This document shows, piece after piece, positions 8,361 to 17,270 of a stretch of 64,000 bases of DNA. This stretch comes from Planctomycetota bacterium (GTDB taxonomy: Bacteria > Planctomycetota > UBA1135). The DNA is taken from contig QQUA01000016.1 in assembly GCA_008501825.1 (NCBI GenBank), positions 62,001 to 126,000 on the forward strand. Direction: 5' to 3'. Position numbers and translations under genes: made by a program. The notes under the pieces are model-generated. The model saw only the letters and a list, made by a program, of their open reading frames with translations. It did not search any database and was not told the DNA's origin. The stretch's first letter is position 1. Each line of letters opens with the position of its first letter.

Positions 8361-9218
8361 TCAGACGCGGGTGGAAATCAGGTCGCCCTGAACGATTTGG
8401 CCTTCGCCTTCGAGGGTAACTCGAGCGGCGGCACTGTTTTCGTTCACGTGCTCGACCCGGATTTGACCTTTGTAAAGGCCGCCGTTGAACACGTCGAAAG
8501 TAAAGCCGACCCGAACGCCGTCAGATTTGCCCCGGTTGATGATCACGATCGGGGTGCCGTCGGCGTAGGACGAACTCAACACCAAGCCATCCATGTCGGG
8601 CTGGGGCTGAGACAACTTGCCGAAATCGATGCTGTATTCCCGAGCGGCCATCGCCAGCAAGGCTTCCTTCTGATCCAAGTTGTCCTGGACCCGGTTGAGC
8701 TGAGCTTCCAGCTCGCGGACTTGTCCTTCGGCCTGATTCTGGCCATCTTCGGCTTCGGACTGGGCGGCGAACGCGGCGTCGCGCTCATCCAAAGCGTTAT
8801 CCCGCTCTTCCCGAAGTTGCTGAACGGTGTTGTTCAAGCTTTCATTGCGGGACTGTTCGGTCCGGAAAACTTGCTCCAGCGAGTTGATCTTCTGGCTCAG
8901 GCTCTCCAACCGACCGTTTTGGTCGTCGTTTTGGCGCCTGGCATCGGTCAATTCTTGGAGGCGGGTGGCGTTGTCGGCCTTCAGGCTGGTGATCTCCCCA
9001 TCCTTACGAACCAAATCGTCGCTCAGCCGCCCGACTTCAGCCTGCAAATCAGCCTTTTCGGTGTTCAGCGTCGCTTCCAATTCGGTTTTGGCCTGTTGCT
9101 CGTCCTCGAACTTCTTCCGGTACTCCTGGCTGGTACCGATGAGACTCGCCGACGCCCCGACGAACAGGGCAGAGAGGACAAGGTTGACAACAATGAAGGT
9201 TTTTCCGAGCGAACTCAT
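8361..9218 (-). CDS. membrane-anchored coiled-coil protein, unknown
   Basis: This 285-aa protein begins with an uncleaved-looking signal/anchor (VVNLVLSALFVGASASLIG). About 150 residues of continuous heptad-like coiled coil follow (TELEATLNTEKADLQAEV through RELEAQLNRVQDNLDQKE). It ends with a compact, Gly/Val-rich C-terminal domain (GKSDGVRVGFTFDVF, GEGQIVQGDLI) resembling the small beta-barrels of periplasmic scaffold proteins such as MreC. Placement next to the mre operon suggests a cell-envelope scaffold, but that is inference. A start at ATG 9218 is clear. It is probably co-transcribed with the 83-aa gene. Confidence 0.7.
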   Translation of the reverse strand: MSSLGKTFIVVNLVLSALFVGASASLIGTSQEYRKKFEDEQQAKTELEATLNTEKADLQAEVGRLSDDLVRKDGEITSLKADNATRLQELTDARRQNDDQNGRLESLSQKINSLEQVFRTEQSRNESLNNTVQQLREERDNALDERDAAFAAQSEAEDGQNQAEGQVRELEAQLNRVQDNLDQKEALLAMAAREYSIDFGKLSQPQPDMDGLVLSSSYADGTPIVIINRGKSDGVRVGFTFDVFNGGLYKGQIRVEHVNENSAAARVTLEGEGQIVQGDLISTRV

Positions 9219-9333
9219 CCCGTTTTCCTAGAGCAGTCCGGGTTGGTTGGGGGGATCATGACGCCGACCGGGCGCCGGCCCACTTTAGGCAGGCTGCACG
9301 TCCCGGTTTCACGGCAATTCGGGAAAGCAAACG

Positions 9334-10971
9334 TTAGCCACGGCCTGGCGGGGGGTCAAGGTGCCGGCGGCCAAGTATTCTGGCGGCCAGAGCCAGAATC
9401 AGGGCCAGCCAGGCCAGGGCGGGGCGCAGGCGCCAACCTCCCATCAGGTAGAGGCTTTGGGTGTCACCGGCCACCCGCTCCAAATCGACCGCCAGCCAAC
9501 CGGCTTGCCCCCGGGGCAGAGAGGCTTTCACCTCACCCCTAGGGTCCATCCAAAGGGTGTGACCGTCATTGGTCACCCGGAACACTCCGCGGCCGCTTTC
9601 CGCCACCCGGTAGCGGGTCGCCGCCAGCATCTGGTCCATTTCGGTGCCAATCCCGTACCAGGCCTCGTTGGACAGCACCAGGAAGGCTTCCGCACCTCGC
9701 TGAGCCTGGAGGCGGAACGGCTTTTCGTACACGTTTTCCCAGCAGATGGCCACCCCCACCTGCCAGGGCGGGCGCTCGGGGTGGCGCAAATCCGGCAGTT
9801 CCATCGGCCCCAACACTGGGGACGGCAGGAAGGTCGGCAGCAAGCCGAAATGACGGTAGATCCAAAGGGCGAAAGGCTTGGAACCCGGCAACCGGCCCTG
9901 AAAGGGAAGGCTCTCGCCAAAGGGCACCATCACGGTTTTCGGCAAATTGGCAACCAAGCGGCCGCCAGAACCAAAAGCCAGGGTTTCCGAGGTTCGCACG
10001 CTCTCGGTTTCTTCCGGCAGCTTCGAATCCACGCCTTGATAAAAGTGAGCTCCGGTCAGGAAATAAGCCTTCGGTCCCACGAAATGCAACAAGCGGCCGA
10101 TGAAAATCCGTTGGAAATCGATCACGCTGGCGGCAGGTTTTTCCTCCAAACCGGGTCCACGGCGGCTCGGCCGGCGCAGCCATCCCTGAGCATCTTCCGG
10201 CATCACCGGGTAGGGAAACATGGTCTCCGCCCAAACCAGGAGGTCCGGTTGCACCCCCATTTCCAAGGCCTTGGCCACCTGTACCAAATTGGCCTCGGTG
10301 ACGTCCTCGACCAGCAAGACGTCGTTTTTCTCTAAGACGTCCAAATTGGGTTGAATGCCCAAAACCCGAAGGGGCCGGCCGCCTTCGGCGGGAGCCGGCG
10401 AGAAGGCGGCCAAAACCGCCAGAATGGCGGTAGCCAAAGGCAACAGCCAAGCGGCTCGCCAGCGGCGGTGGACCAAGGCCAGGGGCCAAGCTCCCCAGGC
10501 CAACACCAACAAATCCAGGCCGGGCCCGCCAATGACCTGAGCCAAGGCGAAAGCCCAATCGTAGTCCGCCAAGCCCAAAGCCGGAGAAGCTACCGGCACC
10601 CCTCCCATCGGCATGTGACTGCGGAAATACTCCCCTGCCGCCAGGGCCAAGACTCCGGATTCCATGGCCGGCAGCAAGCGGCGTAGCTGCCGGTACAAGA
10701 AAGCTTCGCCGATCCACCAGAGAGCGAGAAAGGGCGCCGGCCCCAAAGGCAGCAGAGGATGGATGTTAGCCAAATAGCTAAAGGCCAGAATCCACCAAAG
10801 CAAGCCGCCGAGGCCGTCACTCCACCAGCGCCCGCCCTGCTCCCAATGGTGGATTCTCGGCAACGCGTAAGCGAACGCCAGCGGCCCCCAAATCCAACCG
10901 GGCAAACTGCAAGCGCGGATCACTGCGGCGAACAGCGGCAGCCAGAGCAAGAATCGAGGCGCAGGCTTCAA
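9334..10971 (-). CDS. lnt: apolipoprotein N-acyltransferase
   Basis: Lnt adds the third acyl chain to outer-membrane lipoproteins at the periplasmic face of the inner membrane. The 545-aa protein has an N-terminal block of about six to seven membrane segments, a nitrilase-like periplasmic domain and a C-terminal anchor. The nitrilase-type triad is visible as the glutamate in VWAETMFPYP, the lysine in PKTVMVPFGES and the cysteine in VAICWENVY. The start is a TTG whose TTGA overlaps the moeA stop, so translation is coupled to moeA. The window encodes several lipobox proteins (the RND adaptor, a SurA-like protein, SnoaL-like proteins), which would be substrates. Confidence 0.9.
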   Translation of the reverse strand: MKPAPRFLLWLPLFAAVIRACSLPGWIWGPLAFAYALPRIHHWEQGGRWWSDGLGGLLWWILAFSYLANIHPLLPLGPAPFLALWWIGEAFLYRQLRRLLPAMESGVLALAAGEYFRSHMPMGGVPVASPALGLADYDWAFALAQVIGGPGLDLLVLAWGAWPLALVHRRWRAAWLLPLATAILAVLAAFSPAPAEGGRPLRVLGIQPNLDVLEKNDVLLVEDVTEANLVQVAKALEMGVQPDLLVWAETMFPYPVMPEDAQGWLRRPSRRGPGLEEKPAASVIDFQRIFIGRLLHFVGPKAYFLTGAHFYQGVDSKLPEETESVRTSETLAFGSGGRLVANLPKTVMVPFGESLPFQGRLPGSKPFALWIYRHFGLLPTFLPSPVLGPMELPDLRHPERPPWQVGVAICWENVYEKPFRLQAQRGAEAFLVLSNEAWYGIGTEMDQMLAATRYRVAESGRGVFRVTNDGHTLWMDPRGEVKASLPRGQAGWLAVDLERVAGDTQSLYLMGGWRLRPALAWLALILALAARILGRRHLDPPPGRG

Positions 10972-12221
10972 AGCCGGAGGAATCGGACGGCTTCGCCCTC
11001 TTCAACTTGGGTGTGGGCCGGTAGCGACAGCAGGGCATCGCAGCCGGCCAGACTGGTCCAATCGCCGGACCCGGTCTGTGGTCGCGGGTGAACCCGGCAT
11101 CGGCCGTCGTCGGAAACGCTCAAATCGGCAGGCAGGAAGCGCTCCCGGGCCTTGGTTCGGGCGGTCCCGCCGGCGATGCCGATCTCCAGCGGCCGCGGCA
11201 CCGCCGGCTGGGCCCCGGCCAGACGCTGGACCAGTGGGGCACCGAACAGTTCCAAAATGACGAAGGAAGACATCGGATTTCCGGGCAGGCCGAGGACCCA
11301 GCGGCCGTCCCGCTCTCCGGCCCACACCGGCTTCCCGGGTTGGACCCGGACTCCGTGGAACAGCTTGCGCAGCCCGATTTGCTCGAATACCTGGGGCAAA
11401 TGGTCTTTTTCCCCCATGCTGACGCCGCCGATGGTGATGACCAGATCGGAGGCTTCGAGAGCCGCCTCCATCACCAAACGGAGCTCCTCCGGCTCGTCCC
11501 GGACCCTGCGGGTGGCGATCACCTCCGCCCCGGCTCGCTCCATTTGCAGCGCCGCTCCAAGGCGGTTGGAATCGCGCACCTGGTGGTCTTGGGGCTGTTT
11601 TCGCCAGGAAACCACTTCATCCCCGGTGGAAAGGACCGCCACTTTGGGCTTCGCTCCCACTCGGATGGGATCGTGACCGCAGCCGGCGGCGGCCACCACG
11701 TCGGTCAGACTCAAAAGACGGCCGGCCGGCAGCAACAAACGACCTCGGTCCCCCATTTCTCCGGCGGGACGAACGTGCTGGCCGGCTTTCACCTCGGCAT
11801 CCAGGTAAAGCCGTTGGCCTTGATCGGAATCCGGCGAAGTTTCCACCCGGGTCAGTTCCACCGGCACCACGGCGTCGGCTCCCGGCGGAATGGTGCCTCC
11901 GGTCATTACCGCCACCGCCTCCCCATCGCCCACCGGCGGCACCTGGGAAGTTCCTGCGTAGACCGTGCCGCGGATCCGCCGGCTTTGCCGGCCGTCGCCG
12001 GAGCGAACCGCATAACCGTCCATGGCGGAACGGGCTACCGGCGGCTCCAGGCGGTCCAGGACCACGGCTTCCGCCGTCACCCGGCCGCTGGCTTGGCGGA
12101 GCGGGCAAAGCTGGGGCGGCCGAGAAAGGGGCTGGGCTTGCTCCATCAGAAGGCCGATGGCCTCCGGATAATCCAGCAAAGGCCGGCCCCGGTGTTGTCG
12201 TTCGCAGACGTCGCTGCTCAT
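10968..12221 (-). CDS. moeA: molybdopterin molybdenumtransferase MoeA
   Basis: MoeA inserts molybdate into adenylylated molybdopterin in Moco synthesis. Family landmarks are all present: ARSAMDGYAV near the N-terminus, MTGGTIPPGADAVVPVE, VAVLSTGDEV, TIGGVSMGEKD and LGLPGNPMSS. The ORF track extends to 12506, but ATG 12221 gives 417 aa, the usual size, beginning MSSDVCERQ. The upstream extension is low-quality sequence overlapping the divergent adaptor gene. It is followed with overlap by lnt. No other Moco gene is in the window. Confidence 0.92.
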   Translation of the reverse strand: MSSDVCERQHRGRPLLDYPEAIGLLMEQAQPLSRPPQLCPLRQASGRVTAEAVVLDRLEPPVARSAMDGYAVRSGDGRQSRRIRGTVYAGTSQVPPVGDGEAVAVMTGGTIPPGADAVVPVELTRVETSPDSDQGQRLYLDAEVKAGQHVRPAGEMGDRGRLLLPAGRLLSLTDVVAAAGCGHDPIRVGAKPKVAVLSTGDEVVSWRKQPQDHQVRDSNRLGAALQMERAGAEVIATRRVRDEPEELRLVMEAALEASDLVITIGGVSMGEKDHLPQVFEQIGLRKLFHGVRVQPGKPVWAGERDGRWVLGLPGNPMSSFVILELFGAPLVQRLAGAQPAVPRPLEIGIAGGTARTKARERFLPADLSVSDDGRCRVHPRPQTGSGDWTSLAGCDALLSLPAHTQVEEGEAVRFLRL

Positions 12222-12313
12222 GGCCCCATATATTGTCGGCGAGAAAGCCATAATAGAAGGGGCCTTCCGGCCGTAATGCCAGCGCATCCCGCGCCACCCC
12301 CACTTTCCTTCGC

Positions 12314-13549
12314 ATGAAATTCGCCCGCCTGGCCAATGGCCTCGGCATCCTCCTCCTGCTCGGCAGTCTGTGGACCGCCGCTTGCTCGGTAGAGGGTCGA
12401 GCCGCCTCCGGCCAAGAATCGGAAACCGCCAATGCCTCGGCCGACTCCCCGGAAGCCCCGCAGGAGGCGACCTTGGTCCGGGTGCAAAACGTTCTCGTAG
12501 CCCCAATGGAACTGAAGCTGGAGGCCACCGCCAACATCGAGTCCCTGGACAGCGTGGACGTGGTGGCGGAACGAGCCGAGCCAGTGCTGGAAATCCTGGT
12601 GGAAGAAGGCGACCGAGTTCGTCCAGGACAGGTCTTGGCCCGGCTTCGTAGCAGTTTGGCCAGTCTCAGCCTGCAAGAGGCCGTGGTTCGGGTTTCCGAA
12701 GCCAGCGATGAATTGGCTCGAGTGCAGCGAGACCATGACCGCAACTTGAAACTGGCCAAGGAAGGTCAAACTTCTTTGATCAGCGAACGGGAGGTGGAAA
12801 CTTCGGCTCAAGCCTTGCTGGCGGCAAAAACCAGGGTGGAGTCGGCCAAACTCAGTCGCGATCTGGCCGCCGTGGATTTGGAACGTTGCACGCTTACGGC
12901 CCCGATTGCCGGGACGGTGACCGCGCGAGACATTTCCTTGGGCGACATGACCACCATGGGTGCCCGGGTATTTCAAATCGTCGATTTGCATCACCCCAAA
13001 GCCATTTTCTACCGGCCGCAGCGGGAACTGAGTTTGCTGCAAGTGGGACAAAAACTCAGCGCCACCAGCGAAGCCTTTCCGGGAGTCTTGTTGCACGGGG
13101 AGATTGAACGGATTTCCCCGATCGTGGATACCCAAAGCGGCACCATCAAAGTCACCGCCGCTATTGATCCAAGCGCCGCCGAACCTCCTTTGGATTTACT
13201 TCCGGTGGGAATCTTGGTGCGACTGGAGTTGGTGCTGGACCGGCATGAGGAAGCGTTGCTGATTCCGAAACGGGCTTTGCTCTACGAAGGCCAAAAGGTT
13301 CTTTGTTACGTTGCCCGGGATGGAGTGGCCAAACGCATCGAGGTGATTCCGGGATTCGAAGATCCGGAATATTTGGAATGTTTGCCGGCCGCCGGCCTCT
13401 TGGCCACCGATCAAGTCGTCGTGGTGGGCGCCGATCGTTTGGCGGACGGGGATCTTTTGGAAATCCTGCAAGACCAGCCGGAAGACGAAGAACCCGCCCC
13501 AGGGGAAACCGACACCGCCGCAGCAACCACCAGCGCCACGACCGATTAA
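12314..13549 (+). CDS. RND efflux periplasmic adaptor lipoprotein (HlyD/MFP family)
   Basis: This is the membrane-fusion subunit that would bridge an RND pump and an outer-membrane channel. The 411-aa protein has a lipoprotein signal (LLGSLWTAACSV, lipobox cysteine near residue 24). The biotinyl-lipoyl half-motif VDVVAERAEPVLEILVEEGDRVRPGQVLARL comes next, then an alpha-hairpin (about 110-170) and the returning lipoyl half (ERCTLTAPIAGTVTARDISLGD). The C-terminal part is beta-barrel/MP domain with an acidic tail. It is divergent from moeA with about 90 nt between the two starts, so the promoters must lie there. The first RND permease follows after 10 nt. Confidence 0.9.
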   Translation: MKFARLANGLGILLLLGSLWTAACSVEGRAASGQESETANASADSPEAPQEATLVRVQNVLVAPMELKLEATANIESLDSVDVVAERAEPVLEILVEEGDRVRPGQVLARLRSSLASLSLQEAVVRVSEASDELARVQRDHDRNLKLAKEGQTSLISEREVETSAQALLAAKTRVESAKLSRDLAAVDLERCTLTAPIAGTVTARDISLGDMTTMGARVFQIVDLHHPKAIFYRPQRELSLLQVGQKLSATSEAFPGVLLHGEIERISPIVDTQSGTIKVTAAIDPSAAEPPLDLLPVGILVRLELVLDRHEEALLIPKRALLYEGQKVLCYVARDGVAKRIEVIPGFEDPEYLECLPAAGLLATDQVVVVGADRLADGDLLEILQDQPEDEEPAPGETDTAAATTSATTD

Positions 13550-13559
13550 GGAGGAAATC

Positions 13560-16500
13560 ATGGCTCCTCCCGAAACTCCCGCCGCCGGTAAAGGCGGTTT
13601 GCTGGCTCTTGGCGTTACCCGACCGGTCGGCATGCTCATGGTCGTTCTGGCCGGAGTGGTGTTCGGCTTGGTTTCTCTCAGCAAGTTGCCGGTCGATCTC
13701 CTTCCGGCCATTGATTATCCCTCTTTGACGGTGCGAACCATCTATGAAGGCGCCGCCCCGGAAGACGTGGAAGAAAGAGTTACCGACCGCCTGGAAGACG
13801 TGTTGTCTACGGTGCGTGGTTTGGTGCGGATGAAAAGTTCTTCCCGGGCCGAGGTCTCGGAAATATTGATGGAATTCGAATGGGGTTCCAACTTGCCGCT
13901 ATTGGTACAGGACGTCCGGGAACGTTTGGACCGGGTCTTTTTGCCACAAGGTGTCGACCGGCCCTTGATTTTGCGCTATGACCCGAGTCTGGATCCGATT
14001 TTGCGAATCGCTTTATCCGGCGGCGACAATCTGGTGCGTTTGCGCGACATCGCCGAATTGGAAATCGAACGCGAATTGGAAGGCCTGCCGGGAGTGGCGG
14101 CAGTCAAGGTCCGAGGCGGTTTAGAAGATGAAATTCAAGTTCGCCTGGATCCGCAGCGGCTGGCGGCTTTTCGGATCAGCGGCCAAACCGTACGTCAGCG
14201 TTTGACCGAAGAAAACCTCAACGTCCCAGGAGGCAAGCTGGAAGAAGGCGCGGTGGAATACGTCGTCCGCACCTTGAATGAGTTCACCAGTTTGGAAGAA
14301 ATCCGGGAAATGCCGGTGATGGTTCGGGACGAAAAAACCATCAAGTTGCGCGACCTGGCCGCCGTGGAAATGACGCACAAAGACCGGGACGTCATCTTGC
14401 GGGTGGCCGGACAAGAAGCCGTGGAGATCGACATATTCCGGGAAGCGGGTGCCAACATCGTGGAAGTGGCCCAAGCCGTCCGGGACAAGGTTTTCGGCAC
14501 CGCACAGCAACAGGCTTTTTGGCGCCAGGAAGCCCTTCGACGGGCTCGAGCCGACCAACAAAAAGCGGAACCAGAGCCAGCCTCAGCAGAAGACGAATCA
14601 AAGGCGACGAAGGAAGGAGATGGTAAATCCCAAGGGCGCCAGCGACAGGCCATGGCGATGCGCCAGCGCATGGGTGATTTCATCGCCCATCAACTGCCTT
14701 CCGATTTGAAATTAACTCTGCTCAGCGACCAATCGGAATTCGTTCGCGGAGCCATCGGTGAAGTTCGGGAAGCTGGTTTGGCCGGCGGCTTGCTGGCCAT
14801 CATGGTTTGCTTTTTATTCCTCAGGCGCTTGGCCGCGACCTTCATCATCGGCATATCCATTCCGGTTTCGATCATGGCCACTTTCGGCCCGATGTATTTA
14901 TCCGACGTCACCCTCAACGTGATGTCCTTAGGCGGATTGGCCCTGGGTATTGGCATGCTGGTGGACAACACCATCGTGGTGTTGGAATCCATCACTCGTT
15001 GCCGGGAAGAAGGCGATCCGCCGATCCAGGCCGCGATTCGAGGAGTTCGCGAAGTGGGCACCGCGGTGACCGCTTCCACTTTGACCACCATCGCAGTCTT
15101 CGCCCCCATCGTCTTCGTCGAAGGCCTGGCCGGTCAAACTTTCGGTGATCAATCTCTCACCGTGGTTTCTTCTTTGTTGATTTCCTTGGCGGTGGCCTTG
15201 TTTTTCATCCCCGGCCTTGCCGCACGCCTGCAGTTCAGTCAACAGGAATCCCAAAGCACCGGCCAGAGACTGAAACGGGAATTGGCCGGTTTGTTCCCGC
15301 ATCTCCGGCGCCCGAAAAGTTTTTTCCACGGAATCCGCTGGCCCCGGCGCTGGTGGCTTTGGTTGATTCTGAGCTTGGTCGCCGCAGCCGCAGGCTCCAT
15401 GTTGAGTATGCAGGGGCAAATGCTCCTGAAAGGCAATCCGGACCCGATCGATTTGAAAGAAGGCTTGAAGGAAAAAGCGGTCGCCATGATGTTTGCCGGC
15501 ACGGTTTTGTTCCTCCCCATCCTTTGGCTATTAGGAGGTCCGCTGCTGCTGATTCTGAGTCGCCTGGTAGTGGATTTGGTCGGTCTGGTCAGTTTCTTAC
15601 TGCGAGCATTGCTGAGCCTACCTTTGGCCGCTCTTGGTGTGATTCTTTGGCTGCCGGGTTTATTGGTCAGCGGTTTACAAAACGTCTTGGAGAAACTGTA
15701 CCCGCCGTTTCTCAAAGCCGCGCTTCACGCTCCGGTCGTGGTTTTGGCCTTGGTGGCCTTACTCGCATGGCAGGCTTACCAAACGTCCACCCGATTAGGG
15801 AAGGAGTTGCTGCCGGAAGTCCTGCAAGGAGAAATCACCGCCGAATGCTTCTTCCCCGCCGGCTACCCGTTGGAAGAAAGCGACCGCTTGGCCAGGCAAT
15901 TGGAAGAAAAGATTCGAGCACTTGAAGGAGTAAAGGAAACCGTCGTGGTCTCCGGTGCCGATCGCGAAACCATTTCGCAAGAAGAAGACGGGCCTCATAC
16001 CACTCGCATCACTTTGCGCTTGCAAGAAGGCCCGAAAGCCCGAGCCGTGGAAGCCAAGGTGGAGCGGCAGCTTCGCCAACTTCTGGAACGGGAACCGGCC
16101 TTGGCGCGCTACAACCTGCGGCGGCCGACTTTATTGGCCTTGAACGCCCCCCTGGAAATTGAAGTGCTGGAAGACGATCTGCAGGAATTGGCTCGGGTCA
16201 GCCGTCAGGTCGAAGGTGCGGTTCGAGACATTCCCGGTTTGGTGGACTTGCGATCCTCGGTTAGGCGCGGCAATCCTGAAGTTCGGATTACATTCGACCG
16301 GGAGAAATTGGCCGAACACGGATTGGAGTTGGCGGCGGTGGCCAACCGCATGCGCATGGCGGTGGAAGGGGAAGTTTCTTCCACCTACCCCACGGCAGAG
16401 GAAAGACTGGACATTCGCGTTCGAGCCGATTTCGCCCGCCTGCGTCACGTCGAGGAGTTGTTGGAATTGCCGGCCAATCCGGAAGCGGAAAGGCCGTTGC

Positions 16501-17270
16501 CGTTGGGAGCGGTTTGCAGCCTCACCATTGCCGACGGCCCCAGCGAAATCCGCCACATCGGCGGTCGTCGCGCTGCAGTGTTGACCGCTTCCATGGACGG
16601 TTTCGATCTGGGGGGCTTGAGCGAAGCTTTGGCGGAACGGTTGGCCTCGGTGCCGAAATCAGCCACCACCACTCTTGAAGTTTCCGGCCAAAAAGAGGAA
16701 ATGGATAAAGCGCTGGGTTCGCTCGGCTTCGCCTTGGCTTTGGCGGTATTCCTGGTCTACGCCGTCATGGCGGCCCAGTTCGAATCCCTGGTCCAACCCT
16801 TTCTAATCATGTTTTCGGTGCCGCTGGCGGCGGTTGGCGCCATCTTTGCCTTGCAAGCCAGCCAAACCCCCATTTCGGTGGTGGCTCTTTTGGGCGCGGT
16901 GGTTCTTGCCGGAATCGTGGTCAACAACGCCATTGTTTTGGTCGACCGAATCAACCGCAATCGCCAAAACGGCATGGGCTTGGATCAAGCGATTCTGGAG
17001 GCCGGCCGAGCTCGATTGCGTCCCATCTTGATGACCACGGTGACTACGGTGTTGGGCATGTTGCCGTTGACCGGTTGGTTGGCGGACGTCCCCGGCCTCG
17101 GCGGCATTGGCGCTGCGGAAGGCACCGAATTACGGGCACCGATGGCTTTGGTGGTCATTACCGGTTTGATTTCTTCCACCCTGCTGACCCTGATCGTTAT
17201 CCCGGTGGGTTACCGTTTGCTCGCCCTACTCAGCCGACAGGAGTTCCAAGGTGAACACAAAGCTTCCTGA
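13560..17270 (+). CDS. RND-family efflux permease, first of two, with extra central membrane region
   Basis: This 1236-aa inner-membrane proton/drug antiporter has AcrB-like architecture. The first half has TM1 (PVGMLMVVLAGVVFGLVSL), a porter domain and the TM4 motif GIGMLVDNTIVVLES. The second half repeats the plan (FALALAVFLVYAVMAAQFES, VLAGIVVNNAIVLVDRI). Two features are unusual. A highly charged insert (about residues 325-375, rich in K, E, Q and R) precedes TM2. Between the halves, about residues 595-745 add several hydrophobic helices not present in AcrB. AcrB has two adjacent aspartates in TM4; here it is D-N. It has a strong GGAGG ribosome binding site. Substrate unknown. Confidence 0.92.
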   Translation: MAPPETPAAGKGGLLALGVTRPVGMLMVVLAGVVFGLVSLSKLPVDLLPAIDYPSLTVRTIYEGAAPEDVEERVTDRLEDVLSTVRGLVRMKSSSRAEVSEILMEFEWGSNLPLLVQDVRERLDRVFLPQGVDRPLILRYDPSLDPILRIALSGGDNLVRLRDIAELEIERELEGLPGVAAVKVRGGLEDEIQVRLDPQRLAAFRISGQTVRQRLTEENLNVPGGKLEEGAVEYVVRTLNEFTSLEEIREMPVMVRDEKTIKLRDLAAVEMTHKDRDVILRVAGQEAVEIDIFREAGANIVEVAQAVRDKVFGTAQQQAFWRQEALRRARADQQKAEPEPASAEDESKATKEGDGKSQGRQRQAMAMRQRMGDFIAHQLPSDLKLTLLSDQSEFVRGAIGEVREAGLAGGLLAIMVCFLFLRRLAATFIIGISIPVSIMATFGPMYLSDVTLNVMSLGGLALGIGMLVDNTIVVLESITRCREEGDPPIQAAIRGVREVGTAVTASTLTTIAVFAPIVFVEGLAGQTFGDQSLTVVSSLLISLAVALFFIPGLAARLQFSQQESQSTGQRLKRELAGLFPHLRRPKSFFHGIRWPRRWWLWLILSLVAAAAGSMLSMQGQMLLKGNPDPIDLKEGLKEKAVAMMFAGTVLFLPILWLLGGPLLLILSRLVVDLVGLVSFLLRALLSLPLAALGVILWLPGLLVSGLQNVLEKLYPPFLKAALHAPVVVLALVALLAWQAYQTSTRLGKELLPEVLQGEITAECFFPAGYPLEESDRLARQLEEKIRALEGVKETVVVSGADRETISQEEDGPHTTRITLRLQEGPKARAVEAKVERQLRQLLEREPALARYNLRRPTLLALNAPLEIEVLEDDLQELARVSRQVEGAVRDIPGLVDLRSSVRRGNPEVRITFDREKLAEHGLELAAVANRMRMAVEGEVSSTYPTAEERLDIRVRADFARLRHVEELLELPANPEAERPLPLGAVCSLTIADGPSEIRHIGGRRAAVLTASMDGFDLGGLSEALAERLASVPKSATTTLEVSGQKEEMDKALGSLGFALALAVFLVYAVMAAQFESLVQPFLIMFSVPLAAVGAIFALQASQTPISVVALLGAVVLAGIVVNNAIVLVDRINRNRQNGMGLDQAILEAGRARLRPILMTTVTTVLGMLPLTGWLADVPGLGGIGAAEGTELRAPMALVVITGLISSTLLTLIVIPVGYRLLALLSRQEFQGEHKAS

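Noticed and set aside
8208-9542. 444-aa plus ORF
   Set aside because: Antisense to the coiled-coil gene and lnt; composition is a mirror of the coiled coil and has no start signal.
12222-12264. GGCCCC...GGGGCC inverted repeat between moeA and the adaptor gene as an operator
   Set aside because: Arms of 6 bp about 30 nt apart in GC-rich sequence are expected by chance; no promoter spacing supports it.
11088-12317. 409-aa plus ORF
   Set aside because: Antisense to moeA, which carries all family motifs.
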